Below, in pieces: positions 8,132 through 17,559 of a stretch of 33,045 bases of DNA. A program made the position numbers and the translations under genes. Position 1 is the stretch's first letter. The number at the start of each line of letters is the position of its first letter. Where the stretch lies: contig JAGXGW010000043.1 of the NCBI GenBank assembly GCA_024636555.1, positions 1 through 33,045 on the forward strand. Reading direction: 5' to 3'. The notes under the pieces were generated by a model. That model worked only from the letters and a program-made list of their open reading frames with translations, was not told the DNA's origin and searched no databases. Source of the stretch: Paracoccaceae bacterium (GTDB lineage: Bacteria > Pseudomonadota > Alphaproteobacteria > Rhodobacterales > Rhodobacteraceae).

Positions 8132-9361
8132 TCACGCCACCTCGATGCCCTTCAACCCACCGACCAGCTTGGGGATCTTTTCCTTGAACTTGAAAAATCC
8201 CGCCGTCGCGTAGGGCCATGCAGCGCTGTCATAGGGGCGGCGCAGGCGGATCAGGCGGATGCCGTCCGGCGCGAGAGCGCGGGACAGGGCGCGCAGCGCG
8301 TCAGCGTTGGGGCCTACAGGCGCATAGGGCGTCACGATCTGGCGCGCGCCGGTCCTGCGCGCCCATGTGACGAGGCTGTCGGTATCCGTCACCGGCGCGG
8401 ATGTCTCGCCCAGCCGCGCGCCGAAACGGGCGGCGACATCGGCCATCGCACCGCGCGAGAAGGTCTCGAGATGCGGCGCCACATGCAGCGGGCTGCGGTC
8501 CTGCGCGGTCATCATAAAGCCTGTGGCGACGGGGGCGGGCACGGCATCGAACACAAAGCCGGGGCTCAGATCATCGTCATGCAGCAGCAATGCGGATGGC
8601 ATGGCGGGGTCCGCGGCCTCCTCGGGGGGCAGCGGGATGCGCGCCGCCTCCGGTCCGTCCAGCGGCAGCGCGGTGGTGGCAAGCCCGTCGGGCCGGAAAC
8701 GACCGCGCGTATAGGTCGCGATATTGTCGGGCCGCGCCAGATAGGTCTTGCCGCGCGTCTGCACTCCCGCCACCCAGCGCCAGCCCAGCGTGTTGGAGGC
8801 CGGATCGCCGTCGAGCAGGTGACGCAGGAAGAAATCCGCGCCCAGTTCCCACGGCAGGCGCAGGGTAAATATCCAGATCGAGGCGAACCACATGCGGGCA
8901 TGGTTGTGCAGATACCCCGTCTGCACCAGCTCGCCTGCCCAATGGTCAAAGGCGTCGATGCCGGTCCGGCCCGCGCAGGCATCTTCCCAGCTGCGGCGCA
9001 GGCCCGACTGGGTCTGCACCATGTTCAAGGCCGCGCGCAGATCCTTTTGGTACATCTCCCAGACGCCGGGGCGCTGCTCCAGCCAGCCTTTCCAGTAGGT
9101 CCGCCAGAACACTTCCTGCACGAACTTTTCCGCCGCCTGCGCCGAATGGCGCGCCAGTACGGATTGCAGCACTTCGGCCTCGGTCAGAAGGCGGTGCCTG
9201 ATCCACGGCGACAGGGTCGAGACGTGTTTGTGCTGACCGGCCCCCAGATCGTGATTCCGCAAGCGCGCATAATCCGCCCCGGCCTGCGGCAAAAACAGCT
9301 TGAGCCGCGCAAGGCCGGCGGTGCGGGTGGGGGTGAACATGGAGGCCTGCGTGGCTGTCAT
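8132..9361 (-). CDS. Photolyase/cryptochrome-like FAD protein with FAD domain first
   Basis: A 409-residue protein. Residues about 17-225 match the C-terminal FAD-binding domain of DNA photolyases and cryptochromes: TLSPWIRHRLLTEAEV (49-64), FVQEVFWRTYWKGWL (80-94), GYLHNHARMWFAS (149-161), and DGDPASNTLGWRWVAG (184-199), the flavin/antenna-electron block. The usual alpha/beta antenna domain is missing from the N-terminus. Instead about 150 residues follow the FAD domain (about 255-409) that look alpha/beta-like (SALLLHDDDLSPGFVFD, ARRTGARQIVTPYAPVGPN, IRLIRLRRPY). This suggests the two domains are in reversed order. Function could be light-driven repair or light sensing. The start at 9361 is preferred over 9403 because GAAGG lies 8 bases ahead. 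It is divergent from clpP. Confidence 0.85.
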   Translation of the reverse strand: MTATQASMFTPTRTAGLARLKLFLPQAGADYARLRNHDLGAGQHKHVSTLSPWIRHRLLTEAEVLQSVLARHSAQAAEKFVQEVFWRTYWKGWLEQRPGVWEMYQKDLRAALNMVQTQSGLRRSWEDACAGRTGIDAFDHWAGELVQTGYLHNHARMWFASIWIFTLRLPWELGADFFLRHLLDGDPASNTLGWRWVAGVQTRGKTYLARPDNIATYTRGRFRPDGLATTALPLDGPEAARIPLPPEEAADPAMPSALLLHDDDLSPGFVFDAVPAPVATGFMMTAQDRSPLHVAPHLETFSRGAMADVAARFGARLGETSAPVTDTDSLVTWARRTGARQIVTPYAPVGPNADALRALSRALAPDGIRLIRLRRPYDSAAWPYATAGFFKFKEKIPKLVGGLKGIEVA

Positions 9362-9579
9362 GGGAAGTGCCTTCACGGTGCATGATGCTGTCAGAACGGG
9401 CATTTAGCGCCAATGCAGGCTGCTTCAATCACCGGTCCGGCGATGCGCGCAAACGGGCGCGCCGTGGTCCGCGCCGGCCTGTTAAATCCGATGCGCCCCT
9501 TGCAGGTGGGTGGGCGCAAGACTAAGACTCCGGTAACATCTGACGATTATGAATGAGCAACAGCAGCAGGCAGGCGTAT

Positions 9580-10212
9580 ATGAGAGATCCGATTGACACC
9601 TACATGAACACCCTCGTGCCCATGGTGGTCGAGCAGACCAGCCGCGGGGAACGCGCTTATGACATTTTCTCGCGCCTGCTGAAGGAGCGGATCATCTTTC
9701 TGTCCGGTCCCGTGCATGACGGTATGTCGAGCCTGATCGTGGCGCAGTTGCTGCATCTCGAGGCGGAGAATCCGTCGAAAGAGATCAGCATGTATATCAA
9801 CAGCCCCGGTGGCGTGGTCACCAGCGGTCTGTCGATCTATGACACGATGCAGTATATCAAGCCGAAGATTTCCACACTGGTGGTCGGGCAGGCGGCTTCG
9901 ATGGGCTCGCTTTTGCTGACTGCGGGCGAAAAGGGCATGCGCTTCTCGCTGCCCAACAGCCGCGTCATGGTGCACCAGCCCTCCGGCGGGTATCAGGGAC
10001 AGGCGACGGATATCATGATCCACGCCGCCGAGACCCAGAAGCTGAAGAACCGGCTCAACGAGATCTATGTCAAACATACCGGCCAGACCCTGAAAAAGGT
10101 CGAGGCGGCGCTGGAGCGGGACAACTTCATGTCCGCCGAGGACGCCAAGGAATGGGGCCTGATCGACGAGATCGTGGAGAGCCGCGGCAAGATGGAAGAC
10201 GTGAAGGCGTAA
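9580..10212 (+). CDS. clpP: ATP-dependent Clp protease proteolytic subunit
   Basis: Encodes 210 residues from [10 protein letters not shown], the start typical of alphaproteobacterial ClpP. A start nine codons earlier is possible but lacks a ribosome site. ClpP forms the tetradecameric serine-protease chamber fed by ClpX or ClpA in the cytoplasm. The catalytic triad is visible: Ser107 in GQAASMGS, His132 in VMVHQPSGG, and Asp181 in ERDNFMS. The IYINSPGG-like stretch ([13 protein letters not shown], 71-83) forms the substrate-binding strand. clpX follows 142 bases downstream, with a hairpin and T run between them, so the two may be partly uncoupled. Confidence 0.97.
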   Translation: MRDPIDTYMNTLVPMVVEQTSRGERAYDIFSRLLKERIIFLSGPVHDGMSSLIVAQLLHLEAENPSKEISMYINSPGGVVTSGLSIYDTMQYIKPKISTLVVGQAASMGSLLLTAGEKGMRFSLPNSRVMVHQPSGGYQGQATDIMIHAAETQKLKNRLNEIYVKHTGQTLKKVEAALERDNFMSAEDAKEWGLIDEIVESRGKMEDVKA

Positions 10213-10219
10213 CAGTTTC

Positions 10220-10251
10220 TTGTTCCACCCCTTGCGGGGTGGGACAATTTT
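10220..10251 (+). terminator. Intrinsic terminator between clpP and clpX
   Basis: TTGTTCCACCCC (10220-10231) pairs with GGGGTGGGACAA (10236-10247) in a 12-bp stem (one U-G pair) around a TTGC loop, followed by four T. The short T tract suggests partial read-through into clpX is possible. A TTGACA-like hexamer follows at 10250-10255, but no clear -10 box was found for it. Confidence 0.75.
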
Positions 10252-10354
10252 GACATTGTGGACATGCGGGGGCTGCCTTAAGCTTGGTCCCCAATAGCAT
10301 TCAGATCGGCTGGATCGGTCGAAACCACTGAAGACTTGGCCTGAAAGGGACGAT

Positions 10355-11617
<1,263 letters not shown>

Positions 11618-11683
11618 TGCATTGCCATCACCGCCTGCGATGTGACGCGGGCGCGGGGCTGGATATTTGAGGCAAGAAGAAAC

Positions 11684-11711
11684 AGGGCCGCGCCGAAAGG
11701 TGCGGCCCTTT
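11684..11711 (+). terminator. Hairpin terminator after clpX
   Basis: AGGGCCGCGCC (11684-11694) pairs over 11 bp (one G-U) with GGTGCGGCCCT (11699-11709) around a GAAA tetraloop, then TT. The stem is strong but the T run is short. It is the only structure between clpX and the NDUFA12 gene. Confidence 0.7.
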
Positions 11712-11789
11712 GCACGTGGTGCAGCGCTTGCATCTGGACCTTGGCGTGCAGATGCGGCATAGCAGACAGAACGAAAAGCGGAGGCTTCG

Positions 11790-12173
11790 ATGGGCATTCT
11801 GAACACGCTCTTGCGCGCGGTGACCTGGTGGAACGGCCAGACCTTGAATACGCAACTCTATACCTGGCGCCGTGGCGTGAAGGTGGGCGAGGATGCACAG
11901 GGCAACCAGTTCTACACCGACAAGGCCGGCAAGCGTCGCTGGGTGATCTTTGCCGGTGAGGTCGAGGCAAGCCGCGTCAGCCCCGATTGGCATGGCTGGC
12001 TGCACCACACTTTCAAAGAGACGCCAACCGACCGTCCGCTGCCGCACAAGACATGGGAAAAGCCGCATCAGGAGAACCTGACAGGCACGCCGCTGGCCTA
12101 TGCGCCCGAAGGCTCGATTCGCCGCAAGGCGCCTGTCGCGCGCAAGGATTACGAAGCCTGGACCCCGGAATAA
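11790..12173 (+). CDS. NADH:ubiquinone oxidoreductase subunit NDUFA12 homologue
   Basis: A 127-residue protein matching the mitochondrial B17.2/NDUFA12 accessory subunit of complex I that alphaproteobacteria share. Visible features are the N-terminal [38 protein letters not shown] and [20 protein letters not shown], followed by a proline-rich tail ending [12 protein letters not shown] and EAWTPE. The subunit sits on the peripheral arm of complex I at the cytoplasmic face. The complex I operon is elsewhere, which is usual for this gene. CGGAGG precedes the ATG. The DUF2155 gene starts 20 bases downstream and is probably co-transcribed. Confidence 0.94.
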   Translation: MGILNTLLRAVTWWNGQTLNTQLYTWRRGVKVGEDAQGNQFYTDKAGKRRWVIFAGEVEASRVSPDWHGWLHHTFKETPTDRPLPHKTWEKPHQENLTGTPLAYAPEGSIRRKAPVARKDYEAWTPE

Positions 12174-12193
12174 CGGGGCGGTAAGGGAACGCC

Positions 12194-12595
12194 ATGTCCG
12201 AGACGAGAACGCAGGTAGCGGGCACGGCCGCCCGTCTGGCTGTAGCGGCGGCGCTTTTGCTGGCGCCGCCCGCGCATGCCCAGAGCCAGCAGATCCAGAC
12301 CGATACCGGAAGCGGGGCCGAACTGCGCGTTCTGGACAAGATCAACGGTGAAGTCGAGGATCTGCGCTTGCCCAATGGCGGGGCGGGTGTTGTCTGGCGG
12401 ATGCAGATCGAGCTGGGCGAGTGCCGGTATCCGGTGGTCAACCCGACGGGCGATGCCTTTGCCTTTGTCACATTGCGCCAGAACGGGCTGGACGAGCCTT
12501 TGTTTCGCGGCTGGATGATCGCCTCGGCCCCGGCGCTCAATGCGCTGGACCATCCGCGTTACGACGTCTGGGTCATCCGCTGCACCACCTCCTGA
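12194..12595 (+). CDS. DUF2155 domain-containing secreted protein
   Basis: A 133-residue protein with a signal peptide of about 30 residues (hydrophobic LAVAAALLLAPPAHA, cleavage before QSQQ). The mature part contains AELRVLDKINGEVEDLRLPNGG, a conserved cysteine pair (GECRYP and VIRCTTS), and the FRGWMIASAPALNALDHPRYDVW block, all features I associate with DUF2155. The function of this family is unknown; the paired cysteines suggest a disulfide in the periplasm. TAAGGGAACGCC gives a ribosome site. The last 37 bases overlap the end of aat on the other strand, so both C-termini are encoded by the same DNA. Confidence 0.9.
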   Translation: MSETRTQVAGTAARLAVAAALLLAPPAHAQSQQIQTDTGSGAELRVLDKINGEVEDLRLPNGGAGVVWRMQIELGECRYPVVNPTGDAFAFVTLRQNGLDEPLFRGWMIASAPALNALDHPRYDVWVIRCTTS

Positions 12596-13203
12596 GGGCT
12601 GTCGGGCAGGGGCGGACCGGTGAAATCGCCCATTGCCTCCAGCGCTGTTTCCAACTGGCGGTGATATTCGGCGCGCGTCACCTCGACAGCGCCCAGAGAG
12701 CCCAGATGTGGGGTCAGAAACTGCGTATCGAACAGGCGAAAGCCGCCCTGCCGCAACCGGTCTACCAGATAGGCCAGAGCGATCTTTGATGCATCGGTGC
12801 GGCGCGAGAACATGCTCTCGCCAAAAAATGCCGCCCCCAGCGTGACGCCGTAGACACCGCCCGCCAGGTCATTCCCGTCCCAGACTTCCAGCGAATGTGC
12901 GCGCCCGATATCGTGCAGCGTGAGGTAGAGACGCCGGATCTCGTCATTGATCCAGGTCTCGTCGCGGTCGGCGCAGCCCTCCACCACTTGTGCGAAGGCG
13001 GTATTGATCGTGACGCGGTGCGGCCAGCGGCGCATCCGGCGGATCAGGCTGCGGGATAGGTGGAAGCCGTCCAGCGGAAACACACCACGGCGGCGCGGAT
13101 CGACCCAGAAGATCTCGGGATCGTCGCGTCGCTCGGCCATGGGAAAAATGCCCATCGCATAGGCATTCAGCAACAGGTCCGGTGTGAGAACCGGATCCAT
13201 CAT
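12559..13203 (-). CDS. aat: Leucyl/phenylalanyl-tRNA-protein transferase
   Basis: A 214-residue N-end-rule enzyme that adds Leu or Phe from aminoacyl-tRNA to proteins with N-terminal Arg or Lys, marking them for ClpAP. Family motifs are intact: LLLNAYAMGIFPMAE (11-25), IFWVDPRRRGVFPLDGFHLSRSL, WINDEIRRLYLTLHDIGRAHSLEVWDG, GGVYGVTLGAAFFGESMFSR, and DASKIALAYLVDRLRQGGFRLFDTQFLTPHLGSLGA. There are two adjacent ATG codons at the start. It lies 34 bases downstream of accC, probably the last gene of an accB-accC-aat operon. Its end overlaps the DUF2155 gene. Confidence 0.96.
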   Translation of the reverse strand: MMDPVLTPDLLLNAYAMGIFPMAERRDDPEIFWVDPRRRGVFPLDGFHLSRSLIRRMRRWPHRVTINTAFAQVVEGCADRDETWINDEIRRLYLTLHDIGRAHSLEVWDGNDLAGGVYGVTLGAAFFGESMFSRRTDASKIALAYLVDRLRQGGFRLFDTQFLTPHLGSLGAVEVTRAEYHRQLETALEAMGDFTGPPLPDSPQEVVQRMTQTS

Positions 13204-13237
13204 CGACGGGTCCGGTGCCGGTTTGGGTTGTGGCCCC

Positions 13238-14587
13238 TCAGGCGGGGAGATGCGTTTTCAGCCAATGTTCCAGCCAGTGGATGTTGTAATTGCCGTTTTG
13301 CACATCGTCTTCCTGCAGCAAGGCATGAAACAGCGGGATCGTCGTGTCCACACCGTCCACGATCAGTTCGCCCAGTGCGCGCGACAGGCGGGCCAGAGCC
13401 TCTGGCCGGTCGCGGCCATGCACGATCAGCTTGCCGATCAGGCTGTCGTAATAGGGCGGGATCTTGTAGCCGTCATAAAGCGCGGAATCCATCCGTACGC
13501 CCAGACCGCCCGGCGCGTGATACTGCGTGATCCGCCCCGGACAGGGCGCGAAATTGGGCAGTTTCTCGGCATTGATGCGGACTTCGATCGCATGGCCGTT
13601 GATGGTCAGCTCGCCTTGCGTGAAGGACATCGGCAGCCCTTCGGCCACACGGATCTGTTCGCGCACAAGGTCGATGCCGAAGATCGCCTCGGTGACGGGA
13701 TGCTCCACTTGCAGGCGGGTGTTCATTTCGATGAAATAGAACTCGCCGTTCTCGTAGAGAAACTCGATCGTGCCCGCGCCGATATAGTTGATCGCGGCCA
13801 CGGCATCGGCACAGACCTTGCCGATCCGCGCGCGCTCTTCCGGCGAGATGGCGGGGCCGGGGGCCTCTTCGAGCACTTTCTGGTGGCGGCGCTGGAGCGA
13901 GCAGTCCCGTTCGCCCAAATGCACGGCGCGGCCTTTGCCATCGCCGAAGATCTGGATCTCGATATGGCGCGGCGTGGTCAGGTATTTCTCGATATAGACC
14001 TCGTCATTGCCGAAAGCCGCCTTGGATTCGGACCGCGCCGTCATGAAGGCGCTTTCCATATCAGCTGCGGTAAGGGCCACTTTCATGCCGCGCCCGCCGC
14101 CTCCGGCGGTGGCCTTGACGATGACCGGATAACCGATCTCGGCTCCGAGCCGTTTGGCGTCCTCCAAGGTGGGCACGCCGCCGTCCGAGCCGGGCACACA
14201 AGGAACGCCGAGCGCCTTCATCGTGTCCTTGGCGGTGATCTTGTCGCCCATCATACGGATATGCGCAGCTGTGGGGCCGATGAAGGTGATCCCGTGATCC
14301 TCGACGATCTGCACGAAATTCGCGTTCTCGGACAAAAAGCCGTAACCGGGATGAATCGCCTGCGCACCGGTGATCTCGCAGGCCGAGATGATGGCCGGGA
14401 TCGACAGATAACTTTCCGCAGAAGAGGGCGGCCCGATGCAGACAGCCTCGTCCGCCATGCGGACATGCATCGCATCGGCATCGGCGGTGGAATGCACCGC
14501 AACCGAATGGATGCCCATTTCGCGCGCCGCGCGGATGACGCGCAGGGCGATTTCGCCACGGTTGGCAATCAGGATTTTATCGAACAT
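13238..14587 (-). CDS. accC: Acetyl-CoA carboxylase, biotin carboxylase subunit
   Basis: A 449-residue ATP-grasp enzyme that carboxylates biotin on AccB using bicarbonate and ATP, the first half-reaction of acetyl-CoA carboxylase in fatty-acid synthesis. The N-terminal [20 protein letters not shown] is diagnostic. The glycine-rich ATP loop is [33 protein letters not shown] and [18 protein letters not shown] carry the metal and catalytic residues (Glu, Asn, Arg). The C-terminal biotin carboxylase lid domain is complete. Length is normal. accB ends 10 bases upstream on the same strand, so the two are certainly co-transcribed. Confidence 0.98.
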   Translation of the reverse strand: MFDKILIANRGEIALRVIRAAREMGIHSVAVHSTADADAMHVRMADEAVCIGPPSSAESYLSIPAIISACEITGAQAIHPGYGFLSENANFVQIVEDHGITFIGPTAAHIRMMGDKITAKDTMKALGVPCVPGSDGGVPTLEDAKRLGAEIGYPVIVKATAGGGGRGMKVALTAADMESAFMTARSESKAAFGNDEVYIEKYLTTPRHIEIQIFGDGKGRAVHLGERDCSLQRRHQKVLEEAPGPAISPEERARIGKVCADAVAAINYIGAGTIEFLYENGEFYFIEMNTRLQVEHPVTEAIFGIDLVREQIRVAEGLPMSFTQGELTINGHAIEVRINAEKLPNFAPCPGRITQYHAPGGLGVRMDSALYDGYKIPPYYDSLIGKLIVHGRDRPEALARLSRALGELIVDGVDTTIPLFHALLQEDDVQNGNYNIHWLEHWLKTHLPA

Positions 14588-14597
14588 TTCCCCGGCC

Positions 14598-15083
14598 TTA
14601 TTCGATAATCATCAAAGGTGCGCCATATTCGACAGCGGCACCGTCTTCGACGAGAATCCGCTTCACCGTGCCCGATTTCGGCGCGGGAATATGGTTCATC
14701 GTTTTCATGGCCTCGATGATCAGCAGCGTATCGCCCTCGGCAACCTGTGCGCCGACGCTGACGAAAGCGGGCGATCCGGGTTCGGCCTGCATATAGACCG
14801 TGCCGACCATGGGAGAGGTGACAGCGCCGGGCAGGGCTGCGGGATCTTGCGTGGCGGCGGGAGCCGGTGCAGGGGCTGGGGCCTGAGCGGGTGCGGCGGC
14901 ATAATGCGCGGCGGCCGGTGCAGCATAGGTGACGCTGGGCGCAGCACGGCTGACGCGCACGTTGAGGCTGTCATCCTCGCCATATTCGCGCATCACTTCC
15001 AGCTCGGTCAGGTCATTCTCGCGCAGCAGTTCGGCCAGCGCCTGAATGAAGGCAACGTCGCTGTCATGGTTCTTTTTTGTCAT
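14598..15083 (-). CDS. accB: Biotin carboxyl carrier protein of acetyl-CoA carboxylase
   Basis: A 161-residue carrier. The N-terminal helical part (residues 8-45, [20 protein letters not shown]) is followed by an alanine/proline-rich flexible linker (about 47-85), then the biotinyl domain. The biotinylated lysine is Lys127 in [25 protein letters not shown] is the matching first half of the barrel. I chose the ATG at 15081-15083, which has GAGGA eight bases ahead; an in-frame ATG nine codons earlier is less likely. This is the first gene of the accB-accC-aat operon and is divergent from the ScfR-like gene. Confidence 0.96.
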   Translation of the reverse strand: MTKKNHDSDVAFIQALAELLRENDLTELEVMREYGEDDSLNVRVSRAAPSVTYAAPAAAHYAAAPAQAPAPAPAPAATQDPAALPGAVTSPMVGTVYMQAEPGSPAFVSVGAQVAEGDTLLIIEAMKTMNHIPAPKSGTVKRILVEDGAAVEYGAPLMIIE

Positions 15084-15275
15084 ACTATCCTCGGCGGTTC
15101 GCATGGGCATATCGGGGCGGTTGGGACGACCCTGCTGCCATTGTGTCGCTGCTTATAGGTCATCGTGACGTCAGGGAAAAGCGGCCAATTTATAAAGGCT
15201 TGGACTGTCATCCGCCTGCCCCTCGGCTGTAACGGGGACAGATGTTGTAAAGATTTGGGCTTCGTGTTCGTAATC

Positions 15276-15324
15276 CTTTGTGTAAAAGTAGCACAAAGAC
15301 AAAGGTTTGTGCAGTTTACAAACC
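15276..15324. promoter_or_regulatory. Two tandem inverted repeats, probable ScfR/RamB-like operators
   Basis: CTTTGTG (15276-15282) and CACAAAG (15292-15298) form a 7-bp inverted repeat with a 9-base spacer. Immediately after, GGTTTGT (15304-15310) and ACAAACC (15318-15324) form a second one with a 7-base spacer. Both carry TTTG/CAAA arms and lie 37-85 bases ahead of the ScfR-like start. Regulators of this type bind TTTGC/GCAAA-like sites and control themselves, so autoregulation is the likely purpose. A related half site, TTGTAAAG, occurs near 15245-15252. Confidence 0.6.
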
Positions 15325-15360
15325 GGATACCAGAAAGATTGCCAAAAGGAGCCTGACCGG

Positions 15361-16776
15361 ATGCTCAAGCGCCAGTTGACCGGAGGACGCATCAGGGAGC
15401 GCCGGATCGCGCTTGCCTTGCGGCAGGTTGATCTGGCGCGGCAGGTCGGAATTTCGGCCTCCTATCTCAACTTGATCGAGCATGACCGCCGCCGCATCGG
15501 GGGTAAGCTGCTGCTGGATCTCTCCGCGGTGCTGGGGGTCGAGCCATCCGCCCTGACCGTAGGCGCCGAGGCCGCGCTGATCGCCACGCTGCGCGAAGCT
15601 GCCAGTGCTGCCTCGCAGGCAGGCGCGGAGATCGATGCGATGGAGGATTTCGCCGCACGATTTGCCGGATGGGCGCGGCTTCTGGCGGACCGGCACCGCC
15701 GCGTGCTGGCGCTGGAGCGCACCGTGGAGCAATTGGCGGACCGTCTCACGCATGATCCCTATATCGCCGCCTCGATGCACGAGGTCTTGTCCAGCGTGAC
15801 CGCGATCCGCGCCACGGCGGGGATTCTGGTGGATCCGCGCGAGATCGAGCCGGAATGGCGCGACCGTTTCCACCGTAACCTGAACGAGGATGCCACCCGT
15901 CTGGCGCGCAGCGCGCAGGCGCTTGTCTCCTATCTTGACGGCACCGGGCGGGCCGATGCGGCATTGAGCGCGCCACAGGACGAGTTGGAGCAGTTCCTGT
16001 CCCGTCACGGCTATCATTTTGCCGCCCTGGAAAACGAGACAGAGGCGCCCGACGGCGTGATCGACGCGCTGATAGATGCCGATACGGCCCTGCAATCCGC
16101 ATCGGCGCGGGCGCAGGCCCGCAGCCATCTGGAGCGCTATCATGCGGATGCATTGCGGCTGCCGCAGGCGCGGTTGCAGGCCGCGCAGGCAGAATTCACC
16201 GGCACCGAGGATGCCTATGATCCGCTGGCTCTGGCGCAACGTCTGGGTGTCGATGCGGCCACCGCGATGCGGCGTCTGGCCTGCCTCTCCGTCGAAGCGG
16301 AGGCCGAATCTTCGCCCGCGCCGACGCTCGGTCCGGTGGGGCTGGTCAGTTGTGACGCGTCCGGCACCTTGCTGCTGCGGCGTCCGATAGACGGATTTGC
16401 CCTGCCACGCTTCGGGGCGGCCTGTCCGCGTTGGCCGCTCTTTGCCGCGCTCAGCCGCCCGATGACGCCGATCCGGCAGACACTGCGCCAGAGCGGGCCG
16501 GACGGGCGGATGTTCCGCGCTTTCGCCATCGCGCAACCCGTCGGGCGGGCGGCCTATAATGCCGACCCGATGTTCGAGGCGCATATGATGATCGTGCCAT
16601 TGTCGCCGCTGCTTGTGCCTTTGCCGGGCGACAGGTCCGGGTCCGGCAAGCCCGGTCCCGACAGTTCTGAGGCGACGCATGGCGCGGCGCGCGAGGTGGG
16701 GGTGAGTTGCCGGATTTGCCCTGCGCAGGCTTGCGAGGGGCGACGCGAGCCATCCATTCTTGCAGATGGCTTTTGA
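15361..16776 (+). CDS. ScfR/RamB-like XRE regulator with short-chain fatty-acyl sensor domain
   Basis: A 471-residue regulator. Residues about 8-65 form an XRE-type helix-turn-helix (RIRERRIALALRQVDLARQVGISASYLNLIEHDRR). The middle is helical, including an IrrE-like stretch. The C-terminal domain has GPVGLVSCDASGTLLLRRPIDGFALPRFGAACPRWPLFAAL and a terminal cysteine motif, GVSCRICPAQACEGR. This is the architecture of DUF2083/ScfR regulators such as RamB and PccR, which sense acyl-CoA and switch acetate, glyoxylate or propionate genes. AAGGAG precedes ATG 15361. Two inverted repeats upstream suggest autoregulation. The following genes run the same way with a gap of 109 bases. The true effector is unknown. 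Confidence 0.88.
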   Translation: MLKRQLTGGRIRERRIALALRQVDLARQVGISASYLNLIEHDRRRIGGKLLLDLSAVLGVEPSALTVGAEAALIATLREAASAASQAGAEIDAMEDFAARFAGWARLLADRHRRVLALERTVEQLADRLTHDPYIAASMHEVLSSVTAIRATAGILVDPREIEPEWRDRFHRNLNEDATRLARSAQALVSYLDGTGRADAALSAPQDELEQFLSRHGYHFAALENETEAPDGVIDALIDADTALQSASARAQARSHLERYHADALRLPQARLQAAQAEFTGTEDAYDPLALAQRLGVDAATAMRRLACLSVEAEAESSPAPTLGPVGLVSCDASGTLLLRRPIDGFALPRFGAACPRWPLFAALSRPMTPIRQTLRQSGPDGRMFRAFAIAQPVGRAAYNADPMFEAHMMIVPLSPLLVPLPGDRSGSGKPGPDSSEATHGAAREVGVSCRICPAQACEGRREPSILADGF

Positions 16777-16885
16777 CTCGCGGCCCCGCAATGGCAATAG
16801 TCAAGTGTAACGGTAGGCGGTCGCGGTTTTGCAAGAGCGGATGCGCGCCGTCATCCCGCTACGTTCCAGGGGAGGGGAAAGTGGC

Positions 16886-17254
16886 ATGACCAAGCGCGTG
16901 CTCATCATTGAGGATGAGCCAAACATCATTGAGGCGATCAGCTTTATCCTGTCGCGGGACGGATGGAGTGTGGATACACATTCCAACGGCCATGATGCAG
17001 TGGCGGTCGTGCTGATGCGCGCGCCCGATCTGGTGATCCTCGATGTCATGCTGCCGGGGCGCAGCGGGTATGACATCCTGACCGATCTGCGCGCACAGCC
17101 CGAAACGCGGGACCTGCCCGTGCTGATCCTGACCGCGCGCGGTCAGGCGCGCGACCGTGAACTGGCCGAAAAGGCAGGGGCCAGTCATTTCATGACCAAA
17201 CCCTTTTCCAATGCCGATGTGATCGAGGCGCTGAACGCGCTGGTGGCGCAATGA
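16886..17254 (+). CDS. Stand-alone CheY-like response regulator receiver
   Basis: A 122-residue protein consisting of a receiver domain only. The acidic pocket is Glu9-Asp10, the phosphoryl-acceptor is Asp53 in LVILDVMLPG, the switch threonine is Thr83 in ILTARG, and the conserved lysine is Lys105 in MTKPF. All canonical residues are present, so it should be phosphorylated. There is no output domain. The stop overlaps the next start by 4 bases (ATGA), and the fused symporter-kinase two genes on is the obvious phosphodonor. It must act by protein-protein contact. The start is set by a GGGGAGGGGAAAG ribosome site; 19 further upstream codons are open but not receiver-like. Confidence 0.93.
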   Translation: MTKRVLIIEDEPNIIEAISFILSRDGWSVDTHSNGHDAVAVVLMRAPDLVILDVMLPGRSGYDILTDLRAQPETRDLPVLILTARGQARDRELAEKAGASHFMTKPFSNADVIEALNALVAQ

Positions 17255-17550
17255 CCGACACAATGACCGACAAGGCGAGTCCGCTGTTTCTGGAGCGGCG
17301 CAGCTATCGCCAGCGGCGCCTGATGGATGCGGCCCGCCTGTTGCCGGTTCTGGCGGCACTGCTATGGCTGGTCCCGCTGCTCTGGCCGCGCTCCGCGGCG
17401 CAGGCGGAGGCGGCCGGTGCCGCAACCGTAACATCATCCTCCGCGATCCTCTATATCTTCGGTGTCTGGACGCTGCTGGCCGTGATTGCGTTCGTCCTGT
17501 CGCTGACGATGGATATCAAGCCGGATACGCCAACCGACAGGGGCCTTTAG
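17251..17550 (+). CDS. Small membrane protein between receiver and symporter-kinase
   Basis: A 99-residue protein with two hydrophobic segments (about 30-46, LPVLAALLWLVPLLWP, and about 66-88, ILYIFGVWTLLAVIAFVLSL) and a basic N-terminal RRSYRQRRL, suggesting both ends are cytoplasmic. It overlaps the receiver gene by 4 bases and ends 9 bases before the symporter-kinase gene, so it is translationally coupled. In other bacteria solute symporters of the acetate type are preceded by a small membrane subunit (DUF485); position and size are similar here, but I cannot see a clear family motif. A second in-frame ATG at 17263 could be the true start. Confidence 0.8.
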   Translation: MTDTMTDKASPLFLERRSYRQRRLMDAARLLPVLAALLWLVPLLWPRSAAQAEAAGAATVTSSSAILYIFGVWTLLAVIAFVLSLTMDIKPDTPTDRGL

Positions 17551-17559
17551 GATCAGGCG

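Noticed and set aside
13184-14608. Plus-strand frame of 474 codons opposite accC
   Set aside because: Antisense shadow of a housekeeping gene; no recognisable motif.
15316-16797. Minus-strand frame of 493 codons opposite the ScfR-like gene
   Set aside because: Arg/Gln/Gly-rich antisense translation, no domain; the opposite strand has a good gene with ribosome site.
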